Source: Desulfocurvus sp.
GTDB taxonomy: Bacteria > Desulfobacterota > Desulfovibrionia > Desulfovibrionales > Desulfovibrionaceae
Assembly (NCBI GenBank): GCA_020692325.1
Contig: JAIMKR010000013.1
Coordinates: forward strand, 45,209-78,094
Reading direction: 5' to 3'
Length of the DNA: 32,886 bases
Shown here: piece after piece, positions 6,148-14,844 of the stretch
Numbering within the stretch: the stretch's first letter is position 1
Layout: the number at the start of each line of letters is the position of its first letter
Translations under genes and position numbers: made by a program
The notes under the pieces: model-generated
Seen by the model: only the letters and a program-made list of their open reading frames with translations
The model's database searches: none
What the model was told of the DNA's origin: nothing

Positions 6148-7845
6148 CTATAATTCGCCGAACATACGCAGGTAATTGGCGTACAGCCGGGGCGACAGCC
6201 GCGAGAAGCGGTCGAAGTCCGACACCCACTCCAGCCCCGGCACCAGCGCGCGAACAGCCGGAATGCCCAGGTCCGCGCGCGTCAGGTCCGCGTAGACCGG
6301 CGCGTGGCCGTTGGCCAGCAGCGTTTCCTCCAGCACCTGCAGGTCGCCCTCGGCGCTGCCGGTGGAGAGGTCCGGCAAATCCTCCAGACGGCGCACGGGC
6401 AATCCCGCTGGCGCGGGTGCCGTGGCCGGCCCGGGGAAGGGGTAGGGAATCTCCGTCATGGCCGAGATCGCCGCGCGCGGCCCGCAAAGGCCCGCGCCAG
6501 TGCCCTTGTTCACGTCGCCGCGCCGGCCGGTCACCATGGCCGTGTAGCATGGCACGCCGAACTCCGGCGCGCAGTCCATGAACCACACGTGCATGTCGTG
6601 ATCCTCATAATCGCGCAGCAGCCCCGCCACGCGTTCGTCCGAGGTCGCAAGCCGGAAGCAGCGCGAGAGGTCGAAAGGCGTGACCGCCTCGGCGTCGCGC
6701 TCGATGACCTCGCACAGGGCGTGGACCTTGGCCCCGGCCATGTCCTCGCCCGAGGCCAGCCCGGTGGAGCCCAGCGCGCTGAACAGGCTCTGCTCCTCCA
6801 GGTTGGCGAAGAGATACACGAATTGCAGCGGGACCAGGCATTCGCGCAGCCCTCCGGCGTGGCGCTCCATGGCCGGCATCCAGTAGAGCCGCTGTCCCTC
6901 GTAGGGGGCCTCCAGACGCACGTCGGCGGGATCGAGCGCCCGCCGGCCGCCCGCCGTCACCTCGGCGTGGCTGCCATGCACGAGCGGGCAGGGCGCGGTG
7001 AGTCCAGTCACCCCGCGCGGGCCCACGCTGGCGTAGGAGCTCACGCGCTCGGCCACCTCCATGCTGTACGAGGCGCGCGCGGCGTCCCTGTCCAACCCGC
7101 GACCGTAGCTCGTTTGCAGGCCGGAGAGCGTGTAGGCCATGTCGCCGCTCCGCACGGAAATATCCACCTTCCAGTGCCGCAGCAGGGCGAAGGGCGAAAG
7201 CGACGCCCGGTGCGCCATCTCCGGCCCGAGGAAGACGTTCTTGGCCGTGAGTTTCTCGAGGGCTTCGGCGGAGATCTCAGCGGCCGGCCGGCGCTCCCTG
7301 GCCGGCGGCAGCGATCCGGCCAGCCGGGCGCGCACCTCGGCGGCCGTCACCGCGTGGCCGGTTGGCAGCTCGTCCTTGGCGAAGGGGGCTTCGAGCCCGA
7401 TTTCGGACGGCGCGGGCAGGGGCGAGTGATCCATGATGTTGTCGCGCAGGCGGCTGGTCCAGGCGTTGTGTAGGGGCTGATCGGCCAGCTGGTGCGAACG
7501 CAGGTGCAGGGCTGGCGTGTGCCGCGAGAGTTCGGCCACGTCGAGCCCCATCATGCGCGGCAAAAGGTGCGCGAAACGTTCATGCCCCAGGCAGGCTTCG
7601 TAGAGGATGGCCGCGAGCACGGGGTCGCTGGCCGTGTTGCCCTCGCGCGACTGCTCCATGAGCTTCTCCACCTTGCGGGTGCGGTGTTCTCCCAGCTTGT
7701 AGAGCAGGAACTGGTGCATGAAGTCGTCGAGGGGGTGCTGGCGCAGATGGTCCAGCATCTCGTTGAAGCTGAGATTTGGACCGGGATGGGCGGCGAAGCA
7801 GCCCACACCGGATTGCGTGTCCATGAGGCGCAGTTCATAACGCAT
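6148..7845 (-). CDS. ycaO: Stand-alone YcaO-family ATP-dependent protein
   Basis: A 565-residue YcaO protein. YcaO enzymes use ATP to activate peptide backbone amides, making azolines, amidines or thioamides; the E. coli stand-alone YcaO is linked to beta-methylthiolation of ribosomal protein S12. The ATP/Mg residues are present as paired glutamates: Glu263/Glu266 (SMEVAER), Glu379/Glu382 (LCEVIERD) and Glu465 (AMTEI). Residues 1-200 form a largely helical N-terminal part that I do not recognise. The C-terminus lacks the PxPxP tail of azoline-forming YcaOs. No TfuA, ThiF-like or dehydrogenase gene and no obvious precursor peptide lie nearby, which favours a housekeeping or protein-modification role over a natural-product cluster. 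The ATG is preceded by GGGAG, which sits in a fold-back leader (7846-7900). Confidence 0.88.
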   Translation of the reverse strand: MRYELRLMDTQSGVGCFAAHPGPNLSFNEMLDHLRQHPLDDFMHQFLLYKLGEHRTRKVEKLMEQSREGNTASDPVLAAILYEACLGHERFAHLLPRMMGLDVAELSRHTPALHLRSHQLADQPLHNAWTSRLRDNIMDHSPLPAPSEIGLEAPFAKDELPTGHAVTAAEVRARLAGSLPPARERRPAAEISAEALEKLTAKNVFLGPEMAHRASLSPFALLRHWKVDISVRSGDMAYTLSGLQTSYGRGLDRDAARASYSMEVAERVSSYASVGPRGVTGLTAPCPLVHGSHAEVTAGGRRALDPADVRLEAPYEGQRLYWMPAMERHAGGLRECLVPLQFVYLFANLEEQSLFSALGSTGLASGEDMAGAKVHALCEVIERDAEAVTPFDLSRCFRLATSDERVAGLLRDYEDHDMHVWFMDCAPEFGVPCYTAMVTGRRGDVNKGTGAGLCGPRAAISAMTEIPYPFPGPATAPAPAGLPVRRLEDLPDLSTGSAEGDLQVLEETLLANGHAPVYADLTRADLGIPAVRALVPGLEWVSDFDRFSRLSPRLYANYLRMFGEL

Positions 7846-7900
7846 GAGGGGGCTCCCGGGCGGTTCGTTTTCAACGATACGGGCGGTGGACCCGCCCGGG
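7846..7900 (-). promoter_or_regulatory. Two-state leader hairpins over the ycaO ribosome binding site
   Basis: In the ycaO transcript, CCCGGGCGG (7900-7892) can pair with CCGCCCGGG (7863-7855), a 9-bp stem whose 3' arm covers the GGG of the GGGAG ribosome binding site. The same 5' arm can instead pair locally with CCGCCCG (7886-7880) across a 5-base loop, leaving the binding site free. A small TCGTT-GAA-AACGA hairpin (7877-7865) fits inside the longer fold. The pairings are seen directly; a switching role is inferred. Confidence 0.5.
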
Positions 7901-8047
7901 GCGCAGGGTAGGCCATCGCGCTGCCGGGCGCAAGGCGCGGCGGGACTATCCGCGTCGTCGCACCAGGGATGTCACGCGGTAAAAGGTTGTCGCGATGGCG
8001 CTCGGAAGAATCCCCCGCGTTGGCCACGGCGACCGGCGCGCGGGAAA

Positions 8048-8987
8048 TCAGTCGCGGTCGGCCGGGGGCTCGGGGGCGGTCCAGCATTCCACGCGGTTGC
8101 GACCGCCCTGCTTGGCCCGGTAGAGGGCCTGGTCGGCCCGGTCGATCATGTCTTCAAGGACGCTCGCGCCGAATCGCGGCTCCGGGGCGTATTCGGCCAC
8201 GCCCACGCTCACGGTGTTGTCGATGGTCGCGCCGGAGATGACGAGCGGGTGTTCGGCCACGAGGGCGCGGATGCGTTCGGCCAGGGTGCGCGCCTCGTCC
8301 AGAGAGGCGTTGGGCGCGATGATGACGAACTCCTCGCCGCCATAGCGCGCCGCCAGGTCCGACTCGCGGATGGTGGCGGCGATGCACGCGACGATGTGGA
8401 TGAGGAACTTGTCGCCCACGGGATGACCGTAGGTGTCGTTCACCTGTTTGAAGTGGTCGATGTCGAGCATGAGACAGGAGCATGGCCGGCCGGCGCGCAG
8501 GGCCACGCCCAGAATGCGGTAGCCCTCGGCCGAGGTGGCGGCGGTTGCACATGCCGGTCAGCTGGTCCGTGTGCGAGGATAGCTCGATGGTGTACACGTG
8601 CTTGGCCACAGTGGCGGACATGCGGTTGAAGGCGCGCATGAGCTGTTTGAACTCCAGGGGCGCGTCGTTCGCCAGGCGCAGGTCGATGACGTGGCCGAAT
8701 TCGCCCTCCTGAATCATGTCCGCCCCGGCGAGCAGGAGTTTGAGGGGATCGAGGATGGCGCGGGCGATGGCCTGTCCCATGGCGGCGGCCAGGGGCGCGG
8801 CGATGGCCAACCCGCCGGCCAGCAGCCAGCCCAGCGTGCGCGGCGAGGCCTCGAACACGAAGCCTAGCCAGAACAGGGAGAGCGGCAGCGCCGGCAAAAG
8901 CAGCAATAGCGCGCCATACAGGCGCAGCAGGTTGAAAACGCCCTGCCCCCGCAGCCGGGGGAGGAAAAGGTGCCGGAGGATACTCAA
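8048..8987 (-). pseudogene. HAMP-GGDEF diguanylate cyclase, disrupted by a frameshift
   Basis: Two overlapping reading frames together encode one membrane-bound diguanylate cyclase of about 312 residues. The first frame (from a TTG at 8987) gives two hydrophobic segments (about residues 17-46 and 52-76), a HAMP-like linker and the start of a GGDEF domain (SHTDQLTGMCNRRHL). A one-base excess near 8528-8535, in CTCGGCCGAGG, breaks it; the second frame continues with AEGYRILGVAL, LMLDIDHFKQVND, the inhibitory-site RESD and the active-site YGGEEF, ending at 8048. Every catalytic element survives once the base is removed. It may be a recent pseudogene or a sequencing error. The start is uncertain: no ATG fits, and AAGGA lies about 11 bases before the TTG. 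Confidence 0.85.
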
Positions 8988-9149
8988 AAGGGAGTCGTTC
9001 CTTGCGTGGTTTCAGGTTGGGAATAGATGACCATATCCGTATTTTTTGCGTAGCACAAGGGCTTGCGGACAAGATGGGGAATCGGCGCGGGGAGTCGGGT
9101 GTGTGGGGGAGGGAAGTCGAGTGGGACGCGCGACGGCCGGCGGCTGGTG

Positions 9150-9827
9150 TCAGCGGTCCGGCTCGGCGGTGGGGACGACCGCCGGTTCGGACGCGGTGGA
9201 CGCCGCATCGTCCGGACGGTGGGATTTGAAGGCGCGCAGCCGTTCGCGCAGTCGCTCGACCGCCTCGGCCGCGTGTTCGCCCCGGCCCGTGTAGGTGACG
9301 GTTTCGCCCGAGGCCGTGGTCATCTTGAGTTCGCAGCCGGAGAGCTCCACCGCCGTGATGTCCGCGTAGTAGATGTCGCGGGTGCCGGCGTCGGCGGTGA
9401 CGTAGGTGACGCGGGGGCGGTAGGTCTTGGGTGGGAAGATGCGTCCCGTGCGCGTGGCCAGCACCACCATGTCGCTTTTGGGGGCCATGAGGTCGAAGCG
9501 AACCTCGGACGCCAGGCCGTGGAGTCGCCAGTGGTCGATGCGCCCCTCGCATTCGTGGAAGGAATAATGGGGATCGCCCTTGCCGACGCCGCAGGCGCGC
9601 AGGCATTCGGTTTTCAGGGTGTCCAGCACGTCTTCCAGAAAGGCCGGGTGGTTGGCGCGCACCAGCCGCGTGCCGTACATATCCAGGAGGAACGGCAGCA
9701 GCAGGAGCAGAAAGGGCTGCCAGCCCCGTGCGAACAGCAAAAGGGGGATGAGGATGACGATGTAGACCAGCGTCTTCACCTTTGGCGAGAAGCAGAAGCG
9801 TATGGGCAGGGCGTCGCGCGGATCCAT
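9150..9827 (-). CDS. Membrane protein of unknown function
   Basis: A 225-residue protein with two adjacent hydrophobic segments near the N-terminus (about residues 17-35 and 37-50), a soluble body of about 150 residues rich in beta-forming stretches (VRFDLMAPKSDMVVLAT, RVTYVTADAGTRDIYYADITAVEL), and a polar Glu/Ala/Pro tail. The body resembles membrane-anchored PH-like or DUF domains that follow two helices, but no family is clear to me. The ATG at 9827 has a poor ribosome binding site. It follows the actP gene by 78 bp, with a hairpin between, so cotranscription is doubtful. Confidence 0.7.
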   Translation of the reverse strand: MDPRDALPIRFCFSPKVKTLVYIVILIPLLLFARGWQPFLLLLLPFLLDMYGTRLVRANHPAFLEDVLDTLKTECLRACGVGKGDPHYSFHECEGRIDHWRLHGLASEVRFDLMAPKSDMVVLATRTGRIFPPKTYRPRVTYVTADAGTRDIYYADITAVELSGCELKMTTASGETVTYTGRGEHAAEAVERLRERLRAFKSHRPDDAASTASEPAVVPTAEPDR

Positions 9828-9864
9828 GTCCAGTCCGTAGGCAAAGCGGGGGGAAATGGCAAGG

Positions 9865-9893
9865 CCCGCCCCGGGTTGCGCGCCCGGGGCGGG
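9865..9893 (-). terminator. Hairpin after actP, probable terminator
   Basis: A perfect 11-bp stem (CCCGCCCCGGG at 9865-9875 with 9883-9893) and a 7-base loop lie 12 bp past the actP stop codon. There is no clear T-run on the minus strand (CCTTGCC follows), so it may be a weak or Rho-assisted stop or a 3'-end stabiliser. Confidence 0.6.
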
Positions 9894-9905
9894 AGGTTCG
9901 TCTGG

Positions 9906-11453
9906 TTATTCGACGCTCACGCCCAGGTGATTGCGCACCTTCTGCGCGGGGTACCTGGCCTCGGCGGCCGCGTCGCGCCGCCACAGCGAGCCGAGCCAAC
10001 CCGCCGCGAAGGCCCCGGCCATGGAGACGAGCGCCGGGTTCTTGAGCGGGAACACGGCCGTGGGGTGGTGCAGCACGTCCACCCACACAGTGGGGCTGAC
10101 GATGATGAGCGCGACGGCCAGCCCTGTGCCCGTGGCGATGGAACAGACCGCGCCGAAGGTGCTCAACCGCCGCCAGGTGATGGAGAGCAGCAGCGCCGGG
10201 AAGTTGGCGCTGGCGGCGATGGCGAAGGCCAGCCCCACCATGAAGGCCACGTTCTGCCCCTTGAAGGCCAACCCCAGCGCGACGGCCAGCATGCCCAGGC
10301 CCAGCGTCGCCATTTTGGCCACGCGCACCTCCTCGCCGCCGGTCACCTGCCCGCGGCGGAACACGTTGGCGTACAGATCGTGCGAGATGGTGGTGGCCCC
10401 GGCGAGGGTGAGCCCGGCCACCACGGCCAGAATGGTGGCGAAGGCCACGGCCGCGATGAAGCCCAAGAATCCCGCGCCGCCCGCCACCTCGGCCAGCAGC
10501 AGGGCCGCCATGTTGCCGCCCGCGTCCATGCCGGCGATGGTCTCGCGCCCCACCAGCACCATGGCCCCGAAACCGATGATGAACGTGAGGATGTAGAAGA
10601 AGCCGATGACCCCGGTGGCCACGAACACGCTCTTGCGCGCGGCTTTGGCGTCGGGCACGGTATAGAAGCGCATGAGGATGTGCGGCAGCCCCGCCGTGCC
10701 GAACATGAGCGCCAGCCCCAGCGACGCCGCGTCCCACGGGTTGGAGACCAGCCCGCCCGGGGCCAGCACGGCCTCGCCGTACCTGGCCTGCGCGGCGGCA
10801 AACAGCCTCACCGGGTTCATGTCGAAGCGGCCGAGGACCATCAGCGCGAGCGCCGTGGCCCCGCCCAGCAGCAGCACCGCCTTGATGATCTGCACCCAGG
10901 TGGTGGCCAGCATTCCGCCGAAGAGCACGTAGCCGATCATCACCGCGCCCACGAAGACGATGGCCACCTCGTAGGGCAGGCCGAACATCATCCTGATGAG
11001 CGAGCCCGAGCCCACCATCTGCGCGATGAGGTAGAAGCACACCGTCATGAGCGAGCCCACGCTGGCCGCGATGCGCACCGGCCGCTGCGAAAGGCGGCTG
11101 GCCACCACGTCGGCGAAGGTGTACCGGCCCAGATTGCGCAGCGGCTCGGCGATGAGGAACATGATGAGCGGCCAGCCCACCAGGAAGCCGATGGAGTAGA
11201 TGAGACCGTCGTACCCTTTGAGCGACACCAGCCCGGCGATGCCCAGAAAGCTCGCCGCGCTCATGTAGTCCCCGGCCAGCGCCAATCCGTTCTGCGCGCC
11301 GGAGATGCCCCCGCCGGCGGTGTAGAAGTCGGCCGTGGTGCGCGTGCGTTTGGCCGCGAGCCAGGTGATGCCGATGGTCACGGCGATGAACAGGATGAAG
11401 AAGGCGATGCTCGTGGCGTTCGGCTGGCCTATGGTGGTGGCGAACTGGTTCAT
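9906..11453 (-). CDS. actP: Acetate-type sodium:solute symporter
   Basis: A 515-residue SSS-family transporter that takes up acetate or related short carboxylates with sodium across the inner membrane. About 13 hydrophobic helices are visible; family marks are [34 protein letters not shown] near residues 40-74, the sodium-site region in the middle helices, and [19 protein letters not shown]. The ATG overlaps the end of the DUF485 gene by four bases (ATGA), the classical yjcH-actP arrangement, so both are one transcript. Acetate transport fits a sulfate reducer that excretes or reuses acetate. The substrate is inferred from the family and the pairing. Confidence 0.92.
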   Translation of the reverse strand: MNQFATTIGQPNATSIAFFILFIAVTIGITWLAAKRTRTTADFYTAGGGISGAQNGLALAGDYMSAASFLGIAGLVSLKGYDGLIYSIGFLVGWPLIMFLIAEPLRNLGRYTFADVVASRLSQRPVRIAASVGSLMTVCFYLIAQMVGSGSLIRMMFGLPYEVAIVFVGAVMIGYVLFGGMLATTWVQIIKAVLLLGGATALALMVLGRFDMNPVRLFAAAQARYGEAVLAPGGLVSNPWDAASLGLALMFGTAGLPHILMRFYTVPDAKAARKSVFVATGVIGFFYILTFIIGFGAMVLVGRETIAGMDAGGNMAALLLAEVAGGAGFLGFIAAVAFATILAVVAGLTLAGATTISHDLYANVFRRGQVTGGEEVRVAKMATLGLGMLAVALGLAFKGQNVAFMVGLAFAIAASANFPALLLSITWRRLSTFGAVCSIATGTGLAVALIIVSPTVWVDVLHHPTAVFPLKNPALVSMAGAFAAGWLGSLWRRDAAAEARYPAQKVRNHLGVSVE

Positions 11454-11773
11454 CGTGTTTCTCCCCGGCCCTCGGCCTCGATCTCGTCGCGGAGTTCCGC
11501 CATGGCCGCGTCGTGGCTGGTGTTGGCCCAGCGCACGTACACGCCCGTGAGCCCCCAGGCCAGCGCGATGAGCGAGAGGCCCACGGGCAACCCCAGGCTC
11601 ACGCCCTCGGTCAACATGCGCGAAAGCAGGGGCTTGCCGAAGGCCAGCGCCAGGATGAAGCCGAAATAGGCCGCCAGCATCACCGCCGTGAGCGTGGCCG
11701 AGACGCGGGCCTTGCGCGCCGTGAGCGCCTTGAAGCGCGGCGAGTCGATGATCGTCTGCGCGGTGGTGTTCAT
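11450..11773 (-). CDS. DUF485 membrane protein, YjcH-like partner of ActP
   Basis: A 107-residue protein with two transmembrane helices (about residues 26-46 and 60-82) in a DUF485 fold, with the motif [15 protein letters not shown] and the tail [14 protein letters not shown]485 proteins sit directly ahead of SSS symporters and probably act as a small accessory subunit. An AGGAGG site five bases ahead of the ATG is strong. The stop overlaps the actP start, indicating translational coupling. Confidence 0.92.
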   Translation of the reverse strand: MNTTAQTIIDSPRFKALTARKARVSATLTAVMLAAYFGFILALAFGKPLLSRMLTEGVSLGLPVGLSLIALAWGLTGVYVRWANTSHDAAMAELRDEIEAEGRGETR

Positions 11774-12123
11774 GGGATTCCTCCTGGTTCAAGTTGCGCC
11801 CGGACGCTGCGCCGCGGCCGCCTGGTTCAATCCTTATGACGGTTCTTCCCGCGTCTGGGCTCCCTTTCGGCCGGTGGCGGCCCCACGACGGCGAGGTGCG
11901 GCATGGTAGAGGTAAACGCTCACCCGCGTTTTTTCTCCGCTCGCCGTGCGCGGCGGCGGTAAACGGCGCGGCGAAAACGACGAAAAGCCCTTTCTCCGTT
12001 TTGTTCGCGGTGGCGTTTTGGGCGAACGGCCGGACGCGGGCGGGCGGAGGGCGTCGGCAGGGTTCTTGCTTTCATGCTGGGAGCGAGAGCTGCCGGAGAT
12101 CGCGCAACCTCGCCGGAGCGTGC
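11774..12123. other. Divergent intergenic region between the symporter and the GT9 gene
   Basis: This 350-bp gap has no convincing gene. It must hold the promoters of the DUF485-actP unit and, in the other direction, of the glycosyltransferase gene. CTGGTTCAA occurs twice on the plus strand (about 11782-11790 and 11821-11829). Near 11932 there is a short T-run in otherwise GC-rich DNA. No clean -35/-10 pair was found. Confidence 0.55.
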
Positions 12124-13698
12124 ATGAATGTCCTCGTGTTGAATCTGACCCGCCTGGGCGATTTGCTCCAGTCCCAGCCCACCGTGGCCGACCTGAAAGC
12201 TGCGGGACATCGCGTTGGGCTGGTATGCCTGGATAATTTCGTCGGCGCGGCCGAACTGCTCAGGGGGCTCGACGCCGTGTTCCCCCTGGCCGGCGCTCGG
12301 CTTCTGGCCGGGCTGGACCGCGACTGGCGCGCGGCCGTGCTGGAGCTGCGGCGATTCGTCGACGGGCTGAGCGCAAATTTTCCACCCGACGCCGTCGTCA
12401 ATTTGACACCATCGGCACCGGCGCGGCTTCTGGCCATGCATTTGGCCGGCGACCCGGCGCGGGTGCGCGGCTTCGCCCTGGACGCCGAGGGCTTCAACGC
12501 CGACACGAGCCTATGGGCGGCCTTTCTGCAATTGGCTGCGGCCACGCGCGGGGCCAGCCCGTTCAACATTGTGGACGTGTTTCGGCGGCTGCCCGGCCCG
12601 GACATGGCCGCGCCCGGCGTCGCGGCGGACATCGCGCCGCTGGGGCCCGCGCGGGAGGCGCGGGCGCGCCTGCTGGAGCAGGCTACGAAGCCCCGGCGCG
12701 GCTATGTCGCCGTGCAGCTGGGGGCCAGCGCCGACATCCGCCGCTGGCCGGAGGACCTTTTCGCCCATGTGGCGCGCGGTCTGAACGAGACCGGCTTCAC
12801 GCCCGTGCTCGTTGGCTCCGCCGCGGAGCGCGAGCTGGCCAGGCGTTACTTCGTCGCCGGCGGATGCGGCGTCGATCTCGTGGGCGGCACCGACCTGCCG
12901 GAGTTGGCGGCCACGCTGCGCGCCTGCTCGCTGCTGCTCACCAACGACACCGGCACCATGCACCTGGCCGCGGGCCTGGGCGTGCCGTGCCTGGCGATAT
13001 TTCTGGCCACGGCCCAGCCGTGGGACACCGGGCCCTACTTGCCCGGCTGCCTGTGCCTGGAGCCGGACATGCCCTGCCATCCCTGCGCCTTCGGCGCGAC
13101 CTGCCCGCACGGCGAGGCCTGCCGCCGGACCATCGACCCCGAGGGCGTGCTGGCCCTGGCGCTCATTCTGCTCGACCACGCCGCGCATCCCCACGCCGCG
13201 CCGCTCATCGGTCCCGTTCACGCGCCGGGCGCGCGGGTGTGGCGCTGCGCGCCGGGACGGGACGGCCTGATGGACCTGCTGAGCCTTTCCGGCCACGAGG
13301 GCGAGGACAGGACGCGGTTCATCCGTCTGCAGCGGCGGTTGTACCTGCCGTATCTCGATGGAGCGGCGGGGATGGAGAGGACGGCTTCCGCCGGCCTGAG
13401 CGCGGCCTGCGCCGCGCCGCTGTCCCGGGCCCTCACCGAGGCCGAGGGGCTTTTGACGCTGCTGCTCCGCCAGGGAGAGGTGTTGATCCGCGAGCCCCTG
13501 CCGGCCATGAAAACGAAGTTTCTGACCTCGTGGCGGCGGGTTCGCTCGGTTCTGGAGGCTGAACCGCGTTTGTCGCTTCTGGTCAATCTGTGGGTTTTCG
13601 AGGCGGAGCGCCCCGGTCTGGATTTGCCCGGCATTCTCGCGCTGGCGCGGCGTTTCGCCACGCTGCTGGCGGCGATGCGCGCCGGCGTGGCGGAATGA
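12124..13698 (+). CDS. GT9 (heptosyltransferase-like) glycosyltransferase with C-terminal extension
   Basis: A 524-residue protein. Residues 1 to about 365 are a GT9 domain like the ADP-heptose:LPS heptosyltransferases: LNLTRLGDLLQSQP at the start, VQLGASADIRRWP in the donor lobe and the hallmark TNDTGTMHLAAGLGVPC. A Cys-rich insert follows (CLCLEPDMPCHPC...CPHGEACR). The last 150 or so residues are a helical extension that I do not recognise; typical heptosyltransferases stop near 350 residues. It probably adds sugars to LPS core or to a protein. It lies 88 bp ahead of a sigma-54-driven pair that resembles flagellar chaperones, so flagellin glycosylation is an alternative. GGAG precedes the ATG by six bases. 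Confidence 0.85.
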   Translation: MNVLVLNLTRLGDLLQSQPTVADLKAAGHRVGLVCLDNFVGAAELLRGLDAVFPLAGARLLAGLDRDWRAAVLELRRFVDGLSANFPPDAVVNLTPSAPARLLAMHLAGDPARVRGFALDAEGFNADTSLWAAFLQLAAATRGASPFNIVDVFRRLPGPDMAAPGVAADIAPLGPAREARARLLEQATKPRRGYVAVQLGASADIRRWPEDLFAHVARGLNETGFTPVLVGSAAERELARRYFVAGGCGVDLVGGTDLPELAATLRACSLLLTNDTGTMHLAAGLGVPCLAIFLATAQPWDTGPYLPGCLCLEPDMPCHPCAFGATCPHGEACRRTIDPEGVLALALILLDHAAHPHAAPLIGPVHAPGARVWRCAPGRDGLMDLLSLSGHEGEDRTRFIRLQRRLYLPYLDGAAGMERTASAGLSAACAAPLSRALTEAEGLLTLLLRQGEVLIREPLPAMKTKFLTSWRRVRSVLEAEPRLSLLVNLWVFEAERPGLDLPGILALARRFATLLAAMRAGVAE

Positions 13699-13705
13699 AA
13701 TAACC

Positions 13706-13723
13706 TTGGCATTGATGTTGCAT
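13706..13723 (+). promoter_or_regulatory. Sigma-54 (-24/-12) promoter
   Basis: TTGGCATTGATGTTGCAT has GG (13708-13709) and GC (13720-13721) exactly ten bases apart, with TTGGC and TTGCA around them, a very good RpoN site. A transcript would start near 13733, about 54 bp before the ATG at 13787. It begins only seven bases after the GT9 stop codon. Confidence 0.85.
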
Positions 13724-13786
13724 AATTCTCGGCGGCAAAGGGATCAGGAATTTTTGACTGCCCGGAAACGCCCAAGGAGGGGAAAC

Positions 13787-14392
13787 ATGTTAGTCATCGA
13801 CGGACAGAAGCAGGACATCGACATCTCCGGCTTCGATAATCTGGACCAGCTGTTCATCAAGGTCATGGAGGGCGGCACCCTGGAAAACCGGGTGGTGACC
13901 GACGTGTTCGTCAACGAGAAGCCGTTCTCGGAGATCTACCCCCACCAGTCCGAGGACATCGACCTGCGCGACGTGCAGGACGTGGAGATCCGCACCATCG
14001 GCGTGCCCGAGGCCGCCGTGGAGATCACCCGCGAGCTGTACAAGGTCGTGAACCTCATGGGCGAGGGGGCCTCCCGCGTGGCCGAGATGTTCCGCCAGGC
14101 CGACGACGCCGAGGCCCTGGAGACCTATCAGGATCTCATCGACGTGACCCGCGATTTCCTCGGCATGATTGGCGTGTTGCGCAGCGAGTTCGCGATGAAG
14201 GACCACAAGGAGTTCACCGAGGCCAGCGAGCAGCTTTCCGGCCTGTTCACGGAGATGACCGAGGTGCTGACCAACGAGGATTGGATTCTGCTGGCCGACC
14301 TTCTGGAGTACGAGTTCCTGCCCGCCGTGAACCGTTGGAAGAAGGTCGTCGCCCTCCTGCGCGAGGATGTGCGTACCACCGACAAGGACTAG
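13787..14392 (+). CDS. Acidic helical protein under sigma-54 control, possibly flagellum-related
   Basis: A 201-residue acidic protein without signal peptide or membrane segment. Residues 1-75 contain beta-type sequence (MLVIDGQKQDIDISGFDNLDQLF and RVVTDVFVNEKPFSEIY); residues 80-201 are predicted helical and rich in Glu and Asp. I do not recognise the family. A strong AAGGAGGGG site precedes the ATG; an upstream ATG at 13706 is inside the promoter and is rejected. The sigma-54 promoter and the downstream FliT/FlgN-sized gene suggest a flagellar or surface-structure role, which is inference. Confidence 0.75.
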   Translation: MLVIDGQKQDIDISGFDNLDQLFIKVMEGGTLENRVVTDVFVNEKPFSEIYPHQSEDIDLRDVQDVEIRTIGVPEAAVEITRELYKVVNLMGEGASRVAEMFRQADDAEALETYQDLIDVTRDFLGMIGVLRSEFAMKDHKEFTEASEQLSGLFTEMTEVLTNEDWILLADLLEYEFLPAVNRWKKVVALLREDVRTTDKD

Positions 14393-14394
14393 CC

Positions 14395-14763
14395 ATGCCC
14401 TCCGCGTTCGAGCTGCTGGACAAGGCCATCGAACTCGGCCGGCAGGAGCTGGCGTATTTGGCCGCCGGCGAGGTGGAGCAGGCTGATAAGCTGGCCCGCG
14501 GACGTGACGACATGCTCTCGGAAATTCTTTCCGAGGAGGTGCTCGCCGGCCCCGCCGCGGACAACATGGACGCGCTCATGTCGCGTTTGCTGGAGCTCAA
14601 GGACCTGCAGGCGCGGATCATCGACGAGGCCGCGCGCCAGCGCGCCGACGTGGCCGCCCAACTGCGCCGTACCGGCCTGGAGCAGCGCCGACATGCCGGA
14701 TACGGCCGCGCCGCGCATCCGACGCCGCGCATACAGAGCCGCTACATCAGTCGCAACAGCTGA
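14395..14763 (+). CDS. Small helical protein, FlgN/FliT-like chaperone candidate
   Basis: A 122-residue protein whose first 95 residues form long amphipathic helices (FELLDKAIELGRQELAYLAAGEVEQADKL, then MSRLLELKDLQARIIDEAARQRADVAAQLRR), like the coiled export chaperones FliT and FlgN. The last 25 residues are basic and disordered. It starts two bases after the stop of the upstream gene, so the two are one transcript. The assignment rests on size, helix pattern and position next to a sigma-54 promoter, not on a clear sequence motif. Confidence 0.7.
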   Translation: MPSAFELLDKAIELGRQELAYLAAGEVEQADKLARGRDDMLSEILSEEVLAGPAADNMDALMSRLLELKDLQARIIDEAARQRADVAAQLRRTGLEQRRHAGYGRAAHPTPRIQSRYISRNS

Positions 14764-14782
14764 TTTTTCCTCCCATTTCGTT

Positions 14783-14818
14783 CCGGCCGGTTTCCGCCAC
14801 GCACGGCGGGCCGGCCGG
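14783..14818. terminator. Hairpin in the convergent gap, probable bidirectional terminator
   Basis: CCGGCCGG (14783-14790) plus CCGCC (14794-14798) pair with GGCGG (14805-14809) and CCGGCCGG (14811-14818), with a small internal bulge. It lies between two genes that run towards each other. No strong T-run follows on either side. Confidence 0.5.
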
Positions 14819-14844
14819 TGCGCAATTGGCGTTCGGCGCGAGGG

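Noticed and set aside
8440-11669. Very long open frames on both strands over the cyclase and symporter region
   Set aside because: They are antisense or shifted frames of real genes, rich in Arg, Ala, Gly and His, with no family features; GC-rich coding DNA leaves such frames open.
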